From Mesorhizobium sophorae (GTDB taxonomy: Bacteria; Pseudomonadota; Alphaproteobacteria; Rhizobiales; Rhizobiaceae), in NCBI RefSeq assembly GCF_002270415.1, contig NZ_NNRI01000001.1:372001-436000 (forward strand): DNA of 64,000 bases. The letters are read 5' to 3'. Positions 43,776-52,285 of the stretch are shown piece after piece (within the stretch, counting starts at the first letter, position 1; every line of letters begins with the position of its first letter). The position numbers and the translations under genes are program-made. The notes beneath the pieces were generated by a model. The model was not told the origin of the DNA. It saw only the letters and a list, made by a program, of their open reading frames with translations, and did no database searches.

Positions 43776-44888
43776 CTATCCGGTGATCGCCGTGGTGAAT
43801 TCGGCGATGCTCATGGCCTTGACCGCGTCCCAGTCCCAATCGATGCCGATGCCCGGTTCGTCGGGCGCCAGCGCCTGGCCATCCTCGATGCGCATATGCT
43901 TGCCGGTCAACTGGTCGAGCTGCGGAATGTACTCGACATAGCGGCCGTTCTGAACTGCGCAGGCCAGGCTGACATGCAGTTCCATCAGGAAATGCGGGCA
44001 GACCGGAATGTCGAAGGCCTCCGCCGCATGGGCGATCTTGAGCCAGGGCGTGATGCCGCCGATGCGGCCGACATCGACCTGGACGATCGAGCAGGCGCCT
44101 TTTTGCATGTATTCGCGGAAATGGCGGATGGAATAGAGCGACTCGCCGACAGCGATCGGCGTCGGCGTTGAATTCGACAACCGCACGTGCCCGTCGATAT
44201 CGTCGGCCGGAAGCGGCTCCTCGATCCAGGCGAGATCGAGCTCGCGCAGCCTGGCCGCGCGCCGGATCGCCTCATCGACAGAGAACCCCTGATTGGCGTC
44301 GGTCATGATCTCGTAGCCGTCGCCCACCGCCCTGCGCACCGCAGACAGGCGGGTAAGATCCTCCGAGCCGTGCGGCCTGCCGATCTTCACTTTCGAACCG
44401 CGAAAGCCCTTGGCCTTGGCGGCCAGCGCATCGTCGACCAGCGCCTGAGTCTCGATGTGCAGCCAGCCGCCTTCGGTCGTGTAGAGCGGGCAGCGGTCCT
44501 TGGCGCCGCCGGCCAGCTTCCACAGCGGCAGGTTTTGCTTTTTCGCCCGCAGGTCCCACAGTGCCGTATCGATCGCGGCGATCGCGATGGCCGTGATCGC
44601 GCCGATCGTGGTGGCGTGGGTGGCAAATTCGAGATCGTGCCAGATCGCCTCGATCATGTCGGGGTCGCGGCCGATCAGGCGCGGCACCAGATGGTCGGAC
44701 AGGAGCCGCATCACCGACGAGCCGCCGGTGCCGATCGTGTAGCTGTAACCGGTGCCGACCGCGCCGTCGGAATCGGTGATCGTCACGATCGGCGTTTCCT
44801 GGCTGACGAAGCTCTGGATGGCGTCGGTGCGCTTGACCTTGGGCACAAGGTCCACCATCCGCAGTTCGACTTTCTCGATCCTGGCCAT
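43776..44888 (-). CDS. Enolase-superfamily sugar-acid dehydratase (mandelate racemase subgroup)
   Basis: A 370-residue enzyme with the MR-subgroup active site: K166 and K168 in SKVKIG, metal ligands D197 (TDANQ), E223 or E224 (WIEEP) and E249 (GES), D272 and H299 as the likely His-Asp dyad. Such enzymes abstract a proton next to a carboxylate and usually dehydrate aldonic or aldaric acids. The ATG at 44888 follows CGGAG and is 4 bases from the ATPase stop. The exact acid is unknown; L-fuconate or L-rhamnonate-like acids fit the neighbouring mutarotase and lactonase genes. Confidence 0.87.
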   Translation of the reverse strand: MARIEKVELRMVDLVPKVKRTDAIQSFVSQETPIVTITDSDGAVGTGYSYTIGTGGSSVMRLLSDHLVPRLIGRDPDMIEAIWHDLEFATHATTIGAITAIAIAAIDTALWDLRAKKQNLPLWKLAGGAKDRCPLYTTEGGWLHIETQALVDDALAAKAKGFRGSKVKIGRPHGSEDLTRLSAVRRAVGDGYEIMTDANQGFSVDEAIRRAARLRELDLAWIEEPLPADDIDGHVRLSNSTPTPIAVGESLYSIRHFREYMQKGACSIVQVDVGRIGGITPWLKIAHAAEAFDIPVCPHFLMELHVSLACAVQNGRYVEYIPQLDQLTGKHMRIEDGQALAPDEPGIGIDWDWDAVKAMSIAEFTTAITG

Positions 44889-44892
44889 GTCG

Positions 44893-45990
44893 TCAGCTCC
44901 GCAATGTCTTCCCGGTGTCGGCGGCAAACAGATGTGCCTGCGACATGTCGAAACTCATGGCGATCCGCTCGCCCGATTTCAGCGGCCTCGGGTTCAGCAT
45001 GCGCGACACCCAGTCAGTGCGGTTGAATTCGACGAACACCAGCGTCTCGTTGCCGAGCGGTTCGGTGACGGTGATCGGCAGCTCGATCTGGTGGACGTCG
45101 GCGGCGCCGCCGGAACTGATGCCATGGCCGGTCGGATAGATATCGTCAGGCCGCAGCCCGAACACCACCTTGTCGCCAGTGGCGACATTGGACTTGAACT
45201 GGCCGGGCAGCGGCAGGTTTTCGCCGCTGGCGAAAACCATCTGGCTGCCATCGATCGTGGCCTCGTGCAGGTTCATCGGTGGTGAGCCGATGAAGCCGGC
45301 AACGAAGCGCGTCGCCGGCCGCCGGAAAACCTCGTCGGGCGTGCCGACCTGTTCGATATGGCCGTCGCGCATGATGACGATGCGGTCGGCAAGCGTCATC
45401 GCCTCGACCTGGTCATGGGTGACATAGATCACTGTCGACTGCACCTTGGCATGCAGCTTCTTGATCTCGGTGCGCATCTGCGTGCGCAGCTTGGCGTCGA
45501 GGTTGGAGAGCGGCTCGTCGAACAGGAAGACGTCGGGATCGCGCACGATGGCGCGGCCCATGGCAACGCGCTGGCGCTGGCCACCGGACAGTTGCGACGG
45601 GCGGCGGTCGAGCAGCGTGTCGAGGCCGAGGATGGCCGAGGCCTCGGCGACGCGTCGGTCCATGTCGTCCTTGGCCGCACCGGCGATCTTCAGGGAGAAG
45701 CCAAGATTCTCGCGCACCGTCATATGCGGATAGAGCGCATAGGACTGGAACACCATCGAGATGTTGCGCGAGCGCGGCGGCAGGTCGTTGACGATGCGGC
45801 CGCCGATCTCGATCGAACCGGCGCTGATCTCCTCCAGCCCGGCGATCATGCGCAGCGTCGTCGACTTGCCGCAGCCGGAGGGGCCGACCAGCGCGATGAA
45901 TTCGCGGTCGGCGATGTCGAGATCGATACCGTGCACGATCCCGACATTGCCATAGCGCTTGGTCAGCTTGGTGAGGGAAACGGTTGCCAT
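44893..45990 (-). CDS. Sugar ABC importer ATPase, MalK/UgpC type
   Basis: A 365-residue ATPase with Walker A GPSGCGKST at residues 36-44, LSGGQRQRVAMGRAIV signature and VFLFDEPLSN Walker B, plus the C-terminal TOBE region (FGLRPDDIYPTG). It serves the two permeases directly upstream (45994-47759). Confidence 0.92.
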   Translation of the reverse strand: MATVSLTKLTKRYGNVGIVHGIDLDIADREFIALVGPSGCGKSTTLRMIAGLEEISAGSIEIGGRIVNDLPPRSRNISMVFQSYALYPHMTVRENLGFSLKIAGAAKDDMDRRVAEASAILGLDTLLDRRPSQLSGGQRQRVAMGRAIVRDPDVFLFDEPLSNLDAKLRTQMRTEIKKLHAKVQSTVIYVTHDQVEAMTLADRIVIMRDGHIEQVGTPDEVFRRPATRFVAGFIGSPPMNLHEATIDGSQMVFASGENLPLPGQFKSNVATGDKVVFGLRPDDIYPTGHGISSGGAADVHQIELPITVTEPLGNETLVFVEFNRTDWVSRMLNPRPLKSGERIAMSFDMSQAHLFAADTGKTLRS

Positions 45991-45993
45991 GGG

Positions 45994-46860
45994 TCAGCCT
46001 TTCACCGCGCCGGAGGTCAGGCCGCCGACAAGGTGTTTCTGGACAATGTAGGTGAGGGTGAGCGCCGGAATGATCATCACCACGGCGAGCGCGCACATGC
46101 CGCGCCAGTCGATGGTGAACTCGGCCGTGTAGTCGAGCAGGCCGACCGGCAGCGTCTTGGCGCTCACCGAGCGGGTCAGCTGTGAAGCCAGCGCGAATTC
46201 ATTCCAGCAGGTCAGGAAGGCGAAGATGGCGGCCGACGCAATGCCCGGCCCGGCGAGCGGGAACTCGACCTGCCAGAACGCCTGCCAGCGCGTGCAGCCG
46301 TCGATCTGCGCGGCTTCAGCGAGGTCCTTCGGCACCTGGCGGAAGAAGCCGTCGATCAGCCAGATCGTGAACGGCACGTTGAGCGCGACATAGGCAAGGA
46401 TCAGTCCGAAATGCGTGTCGATGATGCCAAGCCGCACATAGAGGAAGAACAGCGGCAGCGACAGCGCGATGCCTGGCACCGTGCGCGTCAGCATCAGGCC
46501 AAGGAAGACGCTCGACTTGCCGCGGAAGCGGTAGCGCGCAAACGCATAGCCGCCGGCCATGCCGATGGCCACCGCAATGATCGTCGACGTCACCGAGATG
46601 ATCAGCGAGTTGCGGAAATACTCGATCACCGGGATGCCGCCCTTGCCGATGCCGCTGAACATGGCGACATAGGCGTCGAACGAAATCTCCTGCGGGATCC
46701 ACACTGGCGGCTTGGCCATGATCTCGACGGTCGGCCGCAGCGACGACAACACGATCCACAGACCGGGCAGGCAGATGGTCAGCATCGCCAGGAACAGGCC
46801 GATGCGATAGACAATGCCTGTGAGCCGACGCTTCAAGCGGGCGGAAGAATTCTCGTCCAT
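45994..46860 (-). CDS. Sugar ABC importer permease, MalG type
   Basis: A 288-residue permease with about six membrane helices and EAA loop EAAQIDGCTRWQAFWQVEFP near residue 190. Start options are ATG at 46860 (used) or GTG at 46869, which would overlap the preceding permease gene by 7 bases. 3 bases separate it from the ATPase start. Confidence 0.9.
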   Translation of the reverse strand: MDENSSARLKRRLTGIVYRIGLFLAMLTICLPGLWIVLSSLRPTVEIMAKPPVWIPQEISFDAYVAMFSGIGKGGIPVIEYFRNSLIISVTSTIIAVAIGMAGGYAFARYRFRGKSSVFLGLMLTRTVPGIALSLPLFFLYVRLGIIDTHFGLILAYVALNVPFTIWLIDGFFRQVPKDLAEAAQIDGCTRWQAFWQVEFPLAGPGIASAAIFAFLTCWNEFALASQLTRSVSAKTLPVGLLDYTAEFTIDWRGMCALAVVMIIPALTLTYIVQKHLVGGLTSGAVKG

Positions 46861-46862
46861 CT

Positions 46863-47759
46863 TCACCACTCAGCACCGATCTGCGTGCGCGCCGCGGCGA
46901 GCTTGTTGAAGAAGTAGACGGTGAAGGCGATCGACAGAAGGATCGAGAAATAGGCCATGGCGTTGGCCATGCCCATGCGTCCGTCGCTGTAGGCGGTGCG
47001 CGCCACCAGCGTCCACAACAGCTCGGTGCGGCCTGCCGGTCCGCCATCGGTCATGATCTTGACGATGTCGTAGGCGCGCGCCACGTCGAGCGAGCGGATG
47101 GTCATGGCGATATAGGCGAAGGGCATGACGAACGGCCACGTCACATAACGGAATGTCTGCCACGGCGTGCAGCCGTCGACGCGCGCCGCCTCGATCGGCT
47201 CCTTGGGCATGGCGAGCAGGCCGGCCAGGATCAGGATGGCGAAGATCGCGGTCGACGACCAGATTTCGGCGATCGAGATGGCGATGAAGGCGAGATGGCT
47301 CTCGATCAGCCACGGTATCGCGTCCTGCGTGAGCCCAAGCGACTGCAAGGCATTGTTCACCAGGCCGATATTGTCGTTGAACATGAATTTGAATTGGAAG
47401 CCGACCAGGATCGGCGAGAACATCATCGGAAACATCATCAGCGTGCGCAGGATGCGCTGGCCCCGCGTCGCCTTCTCGACCAGCATCGCCAGGCCGAGGC
47501 CAAGCAGCATTTCGAGATTGAGCGCGATCGTCAGCAGCAGCACCGTGCGGCCGAACGCCCACCAGAAATCGGTGTTGGACAGGATCGAAAGATAATTCCG
47601 GAAGCCGATGAAGACGAAGAAAGTCTCGGGCCGCGTCAGGCGGAAAGGCGTGAAGCTGGAATAGAGCGACAAAAGCAGCGGCACCACGACAACCGCCGCC
47701 AGCACGATGACAGCCGGAAGCAGCAGCAGGAATGGCGGGGATGGCTTGAAGCCCTTCAT
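46863..47759 (-). CDS. Sugar ABC importer permease, MalF type
   Basis: A 298-residue permease with an EAA loop EAARVDGCTPWQTFRYVTWP near residue 205. The ATG at 47759 (KGFKPSPPFLLLLP) has AGGA upstream; an in-frame ATG at 47786 is possible. It follows the binding-protein gene across a gap with a strong stem-loop. Confidence 0.88.
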   Translation of the reverse strand: MKGFKPSPPFLLLLPAVIVLAAVVVVPLLLSLYSSFTPFRLTRPETFFVFIGFRNYLSILSNTDFWWAFGRTVLLLTIALNLEMLLGLGLAMLVEKATRGQRILRTLMMFPMMFSPILVGFQFKFMFNDNIGLVNNALQSLGLTQDAIPWLIESHLAFIAISIAEIWSSTAIFAILILAGLLAMPKEPIEAARVDGCTPWQTFRYVTWPFVMPFAYIAMTIRSLDVARAYDIVKIMTDGGPAGRTELLWTLVARTAYSDGRMGMANAMAYFSILLSIAFTVYFFNKLAAARTQIGAEW

Positions 47760-47877
47760 CAGGATCCTGTGGGGTGTTGCATTCAACTATCGGTGCCTCT
47801 TCTTCGTCGAGGCCCGGACCGGGGAACGGAAGGCTATCATGGATCGGTCAGCACACTCGCCCTGGCAAGGCGCGATC

Positions 47878-47904
47878 GCCTCCCCCATCGCTGATGGGGG
47901 AGGC
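47878..47904 (-). other. Intercistronic stem-loop between binding protein and permease genes
   Basis: GCCTCCCCCATC and GATGGGGGAGGC pair perfectly over 12 bp with a 3-base loop, 18 bases past the binding-protein stop. No U run follows on the transcribed strand. It likely stabilises the upstream mRNA and lowers permease expression. Confidence 0.65.
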
Positions 47905-47921
47905 CGTGTTGGGAGCAGTCG

Positions 47922-49241
47922 CTAAAGCTTGCCGGCGTCCTGGAGGATCTGCGTCGCCTTGGCGGCGGCCTCATCAAGTGCCTGCTTGGAGGTCTTGTCG
48001 CCGAGGATCGCCGCCTGCAGTTCGGGATAGACGGCGTTCGAGATCTCGATCCACTCAGGCGTCTGCGGCACGGCAAAGGCGTGCGTGGCTTCTTCCTGGA
48101 AGGCGGCAAGGACCTCCTTCTTGTACGGGTCGTTTGCTGCTTGCTGCAGGTCCCAGTCCCACACCGCGGTGCGGGTCGGCAGCGGTCCAGCGGCGGCCTC
48201 GAGCTTCTGGCTGTCCTCGTTGGTCAGCCACCACACCAGGGAAGCCGCGGCCTCCTTGTTGGGGCAGTTCTCGGTCACCGAGAAGCCGTGGAAACCGGAC
48301 CAGCCGGTGCGCTTGCCCGAGGACCCCTTCGGCGCAACCTTGACGCCGACATTGCCGGCGACCTTCGACGACTTCGGATCGTTGAAGAAACCGGCCCAGC
48401 CCGGCCAGTCGAGGTTGATGGCGACTGTGCCGGAGGCAAAGCCCTGGCCGAGGTCGTCCCACAGATAGTTGGTGGTTCCGGCCGGCACCGCCTTGACCTT
48501 GTAGAGGTTGACGAACCAGTCGAGCGCCCTGATGCCGGCTTCGGAGTTGAAGACCGGCTTGCCGTCCTTGTCGAGATACTCGCCGCCTTCGGCGACCACC
48601 ATCTCGTAGAAACGGCCGTTGATCGCCTCTTCCTTGCCGGCGAACTGGGTGCCGTAGAAATTGGGCGGCTTGGCGAAGAACTCAGCCTGGTCGGTGACTT
48701 CCTTCCAGGTGTCCGGCGGCACCAGATCATAGCCGTATTTCGCCTTGAACTTGGTCTTGTTGTCGGCGTTCTCGTACAGGTTCTTCTGGTAGTAGAGCGC
48801 TGAAACGTCGAACTGCGCGCGGGGCAGCATCTCCAGCTTGCCGTCGATGGTTGCCGACTTGATCGTCGAAGGCACGAAGGCGTCGATCTCTGCCTTGGGC
48901 AAGAGCTTGCTGAGATCGGTATAGAGGCTCGTATACTGCGGCGCGAAGGACGAATGGTTCCAGCCGACGCACCAGTTGGTGCTGCCCGAGGCGATGTCGG
49001 ACTTGAGCTCCTTGTCGATGTCGAAGCCGTTCTTCTTGGTCAGGATGTTGACCTTGGCGCCGGTCAGCTTCTCCCACTCGGGGATGCGCTCATAGAGCTT
49101 TTCATATTGCTGGCCGCCGATCAGCTTGGCGTCGATGGTGACGCCTTCGAACTTGCCGGGCAGGTCGCCGGCAAGGGCCGTGCCTGCACCGGATGCAAGC
49201 AACAATGCGCCGGCGGACACGCCGGAAAGCAGTCTGTTCAT
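47922..49241 (-). CDS. Sugar ABC importer, periplasmic binding protein (CUT1 type)
   Basis: A 439-residue solute-binding protein with signal peptide MNRLLSGVSAGALLLASGAG and cleavage near ALAGD. The mature part begins with a family 1 binding fold (IDAKLIGGQQYEKL) and has several Trp-rich pocket segments (NWCVGWNHSS, NLDWPGWAGFF) suited to sugars. ATG 49241 follows GGGAGG. It is first in a leftward operon running to the MaoC gene at 41916 and divergent from the IclR gene. Confidence 0.9.
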   Translation of the reverse strand: MNRLLSGVSAGALLLASGAGTALAGDLPGKFEGVTIDAKLIGGQQYEKLYERIPEWEKLTGAKVNILTKKNGFDIDKELKSDIASGSTNWCVGWNHSSFAPQYTSLYTDLSKLLPKAEIDAFVPSTIKSATIDGKLEMLPRAQFDVSALYYQKNLYENADNKTKFKAKYGYDLVPPDTWKEVTDQAEFFAKPPNFYGTQFAGKEEAINGRFYEMVVAEGGEYLDKDGKPVFNSEAGIRALDWFVNLYKVKAVPAGTTNYLWDDLGQGFASGTVAINLDWPGWAGFFNDPKSSKVAGNVGVKVAPKGSSGKRTGWSGFHGFSVTENCPNKEAAASLVWWLTNEDSQKLEAAAGPLPTRTAVWDWDLQQAANDPYKKEVLAAFQEEATHAFAVPQTPEWIEISNAVYPELQAAILGDKTSKQALDEAAAKATQILQDAGKL

Positions 49242-49409
49242 TGGTATCCTCCCTTGGTGCGCCTCAGCGGCGACCGCAACTCGTCTGATGACAAGAAGTG
49301 CTACATTCATATACAAACAAAACATTCACGGGTACGTCAAGGCGAAATTTGTTTCCGTCGGCCGCGTTCCTGCGTATATGAAGAATCGAATTCACTGGAG
49401 AGATGCGCC
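49242..49409. promoter_or_regulatory. Divergent promoter region between importer operon and IclR gene
   Basis: TTCATATAC (49306-49314) and GTATATGAA (49374-49382) form a perfect 9-bp inverted pair 59 bases apart, one close to each promoter. A matched pair of half-operators for the IclR protein is my inference. GGAG at 49397-49400 is the IclR ribosome site. Confidence 0.5.
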
Positions 49410-50195
49410 ATGGATGACAGCGAAGACGAGCGCTATCGCGCGCCTGCGCTCGACAAGGGGCTCGACATCCTCGAACTGCTGGCCGGCGTGGACGGCGGCC
49501 TGACGCAAGCTGAAATCGCCAAGAAACTCGACCGCAGCCCGAACGAATTCTACCGCATGCTCGACCGGCTGGTGCGGCGCGGCTATGTCACCCGGCTGGA
49601 TGGCGACCGCTATTCGCTGACGCTGAAGTTGTTTGGCCTGGCGCAACTGCATGCGCCGGTGCGGCGGCTGGTTTCCTACGCCACGCCGCTGATGCGCGAG
49701 CTGGCCGAAACGTCGCAGCAGGCCAACCAACTCGTTGTTTTTGATCGTGGTTCCGCCGTTGTGATCGCCCAGCAGGAGGCACCGAACTACTGGGGCATCT
49801 CGATCCGCGTCGGCTCGCACATCAGCCTTTTCGACACCGGTTCAGGACATGTGTTGCTGGCCTTCCGCTCCCAGGAAGAGCGGCAGATGATGATTTCGGA
49901 ACACGTCCGCAGCACCGACAAGACGGCGCAATCGGCCGAGTTCTTCGCCAAGCTCGACCAGATCCGCGACCGTGGTTACGAGATGATGGCCTCGATGCAG
50001 ACCGCCGGTGTCTTCAACCTGTCGGCCCCGGTGCGCAGTTCCGACGGCAAGGCGATCGCGGCACTGTCGATTCCCTACATCACCGTCGTCAACGCGCCCT
50101 CCGCGCCTGACATCACCAGGACCATCGAACTGTTACTGGTCACGGCCGAAAAGCTGTCGCACCTGGCCGGCTCGGCGGTCGGTTCATCCACGTAA
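49410..50195 (+). CDS. IclR-family transcriptional regulator
   Basis: A 261-residue IclR protein with an N-terminal helix-turn-helix (GLTQAEIAKKLDRSPNEFYR near residues 29-49) and the C-terminal ligand-binding domain (FDTGSGHVLLAF, NLSAPVRSSDGKAIAALSIP). It sits between the leftward importer operon and the rightward lactonase-like gene and probably controls both by sensing a pathway intermediate. The ATG at 49410 has GGAG 9 bases upstream; the open frame further upstream is shadow. Confidence 0.9.
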   Translation: MDDSEDERYRAPALDKGLDILELLAGVDGGLTQAEIAKKLDRSPNEFYRMLDRLVRRGYVTRLDGDRYSLTLKLFGLAQLHAPVRRLVSYATPLMRELAETSQQANQLVVFDRGSAVVIAQQEAPNYWGISIRVGSHISLFDTGSGHVLLAFRSQEERQMMISEHVRSTDKTAQSAEFFAKLDQIRDRGYEMMASMQTAGVFNLSAPVRSSDGKAIAALSIPYITVVNAPSAPDITRTIELLLVTAEKLSHLAGSAVGSST

Positions 50196-50258
50196 ATTCT
50201 TATTTGAATGAAGAATTCCTCCGTGAGATGATCTAACGACCCAAGAGGAGGAGCTACA

Positions 50259-51098
50259 GTGATCGTCGACACCCATCTGCATCTCATCGATCGTTCGGTG
50301 CTGCGCTATCCCTGGCTTGCCGGCGTGCCGGCGCTCGACCGCGATTTTTCCTATGAGGAATACGCCGTGGAGGCCCACCGCGTCGGCGTCGGGTGCGTGC
50401 TGCATATGGAGGTCGACGTCGATCCGGCGGACATCGAAGCCGAGACCATTCGTGTCGAAGGGCTGTCGCGGCAGCCCGGCAGCATGCTGGCTGGGGCGAT
50501 CGCGTCCTGCCGGCCGGAACAAGCAGACTTTGCCGCCTATCTCGAGCGGCAGCGGGCAGATCCCTTCGTCAAGGGTTTCCGCCGCGTCCTCCATGTCGTG
50601 CCCGACGATCTCTCGGAAGGCGCGCTGTTTCGGGACAACATCAAGCGGCTTGGCGGCAGCGGGCTGACCTTCGATCTGGTCGTGCTGCCGCACCAGATTC
50701 CCAAGGCGATCGCGCTTGCCGACCTGGCGCCAGATGTCCAGTTCGTGCTCGACCATTGCGGCGTCCCCGATATCAAGGGCAATGGCGAACATCCATGGCG
50801 CGAACACATGAGCGAGATCGCGCGCCGCCCGAATGTCATGGCCAAGATTTCCGGCGTCGTCGCCTATGCCGATCCCGGCAGTTGGACGGCCGGGACGCTG
50901 CGGCCTTATGTCGAACACACCATCGATGCGTTCGGCTGGGACCGCGTCGTCTGGGGCAGCGATTGGCCGGTCTGCACGCTTGGCGGCGGCCTCTCGACCT
51001 GGGTGGCCGCGACCCATGCGCTGCTTTCAGGCTGCAGCGTCGATGAACTCGAAAAGCTCTTGTTCGCGAATGCCCGCAAGCTGTGGCGGCTCGACTAG
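50259..51098 (+). CDS. Lactonase-like amidohydrolase (COG3618, amidohydrolase 2 family)
   Basis: A 279-residue TIM-barrel metal hydrolase. The metal pair is H6 and H8 in DTHLHLID, later DHCGVPDIKG near residue 165 and the terminal WGSDWPVCTL Asp near 235. Close relatives include L-fucono-1,5-lactonase and L-rhamnono-lactonase, which open sugar lactones. It starts at a GTG with AGGAGGAG upstream. With the mutarotase, dehydrogenase and dehydratase of the leftward operon it completes an oxidative sugar route. Its TAG stop overlaps the TAG of the converging gene within CTAG. Confidence 0.85.
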   Translation: MIVDTHLHLIDRSVLRYPWLAGVPALDRDFSYEEYAVEAHRVGVGCVLHMEVDVDPADIEAETIRVEGLSRQPGSMLAGAIASCRPEQADFAAYLERQRADPFVKGFRRVLHVVPDDLSEGALFRDNIKRLGGSGLTFDLVVLPHQIPKAIALADLAPDVQFVLDHCGVPDIKGNGEHPWREHMSEIARRPNVMAKISGVVAYADPGSWTAGTLRPYVEHTIDAFGWDRVVWGSDWPVCTLGGGLSTWVAATHALLSGCSVDELEKLLFANARKLWRLD

Positions 51099-52285
51099 CT
51101 GGGTTCGTTCGTTCTCGCCTCAGCGCGGGACACCTGCACCGGAACACTTTCCCGGAACAGGCGATTGAGATCGGCAACGACCTGGCCGGCCCGGTGCCTG
51201 GAAGTCAGGCCGACGACAATGCAGTCGGACGCCGCCTGCTGGAATGCCATGTAACCGTCATGGCGCGGCCGCACCCATGCGCCTTCCAGCGTCACGCGCG
51301 TATCGCGATAAAAGTTGCCGGTGGCGGCGTTGACCTTCTGATCTTCCCACGCCGCGGCATGGCCGGGCTGGCCGCCCGCGGCGGCATAGGCACCGCGCTG
51401 GACATCGCCGCTGGCGACCCAGTAGGCGAAGTCGATCGCTGCATCTTTTGCCTTGGAGAAGGCTGAAACCGCTATGCCGGTGCCGCCAAGCGCCGAACCG
51501 ATGGGGCCGCCGGCGCCGATGACCGGGATATCGGCGAAGGCAAGGCGGTGCGCGCGGAACCCAGCCATCGCATAGGAGACGTAACCATAGATCAGCGGCG
51601 CGCAGACGATTCTGGAATCCGTCTCTGCCATGCGCTCCGAGACGGCGATCGGATCCATGTCAAAGCAGGCCGGGTCGACCAGTGCCGCGATCTCGCGCAT
51701 AGCCTCGAAGACGTCGCTGCCGGCCTCGAGGTCGATGAGATCGCGAGAGGGATCGGTCGTGCAGGGATGACCCAGATTGCCGGCAAGCGTGTAGAAGACC
51801 ATCAGCGCGTGGGGCGGCCGCAACGGCAACAGCACGCGGCCTTGCCCGGCGAGATCGAGTACCTCGCTCCAACGCGATGGCGGCGCATCGAGTGCATCCG
51901 GTCGCCAGGCCTGGACCTGGCTGGCCGCATCGATTGGGAACGCCCACTGCCGCCCCTGCCAGTTGTAGCTCGGATAGGATTTTCCGACGCTGCCCGAGGC
52001 AAGGGCCGCGCGCTCCGCCTCGCGGCCGGTGACGTCGAGCGGCTCGAGGCAGCGCTCCGCCGTGATCTGGCCGACATGCGGATGATCGATGACGATGAGG
52101 TCATAGGCCCGCGCCAGTTCCTCGACCGGGAAGGACTCGAAATCCTGCAGCGAACGCTTGTCCCATTCAATGGCAACGCCGGTCGTCTGCTTCCACAGCG
52201 ACGAGCAGGCGACCATCGGATCGTAGCCGCGCGGATGGCTCCAGGTCATGCCCCTGAGGACGGGCACGGGCGTGGGCTCGCTCAC
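51095..52285 (-). CDS. Solute-binding-protein-like protein without signal peptide
   Basis: A 396-residue protein with the look of a family 1 ABC solute-binding protein (LIVIDHPHVGQI, YNWQGRQWAFPIDAASQVQAWRPD, GGTGIAVSAFSKAKDAAIDFAYWVAS). It begins MSEPTPVPVLRGMTWSHPRG and has no signal peptide or membrane segment, so it should stay in the cytoplasm. It is translationally coupled (ATGA) to a CoA transferase gene. I cannot assign a function; a binding or sensing role inside the cell, or a loss of the signal, are both possible. The two stops of this gene and the lactonase overlap. Confidence 0.75.
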   Translation of the reverse strand: MSEPTPVPVLRGMTWSHPRGYDPMVACSSLWKQTTGVAIEWDKRSLQDFESFPVEELARAYDLIVIDHPHVGQITAERCLEPLDVTGREAERAALASGSVGKSYPSYNWQGRQWAFPIDAASQVQAWRPDALDAPPSRWSEVLDLAGQGRVLLPLRPPHALMVFYTLAGNLGHPCTTDPSRDLIDLEAGSDVFEAMREIAALVDPACFDMDPIAVSERMAETDSRIVCAPLIYGYVSYAMAGFRAHRLAFADIPVIGAGGPIGSALGGTGIAVSAFSKAKDAAIDFAYWVASGDVQRGAYAAAGGQPGHAAAWEDQKVNAATGNFYRDTRVTLEGAWVRPRHDGYMAFQQAASDCIVVGLTSRHRAGQVVADLNRLFRESVPVQVSRAEARTNEPS

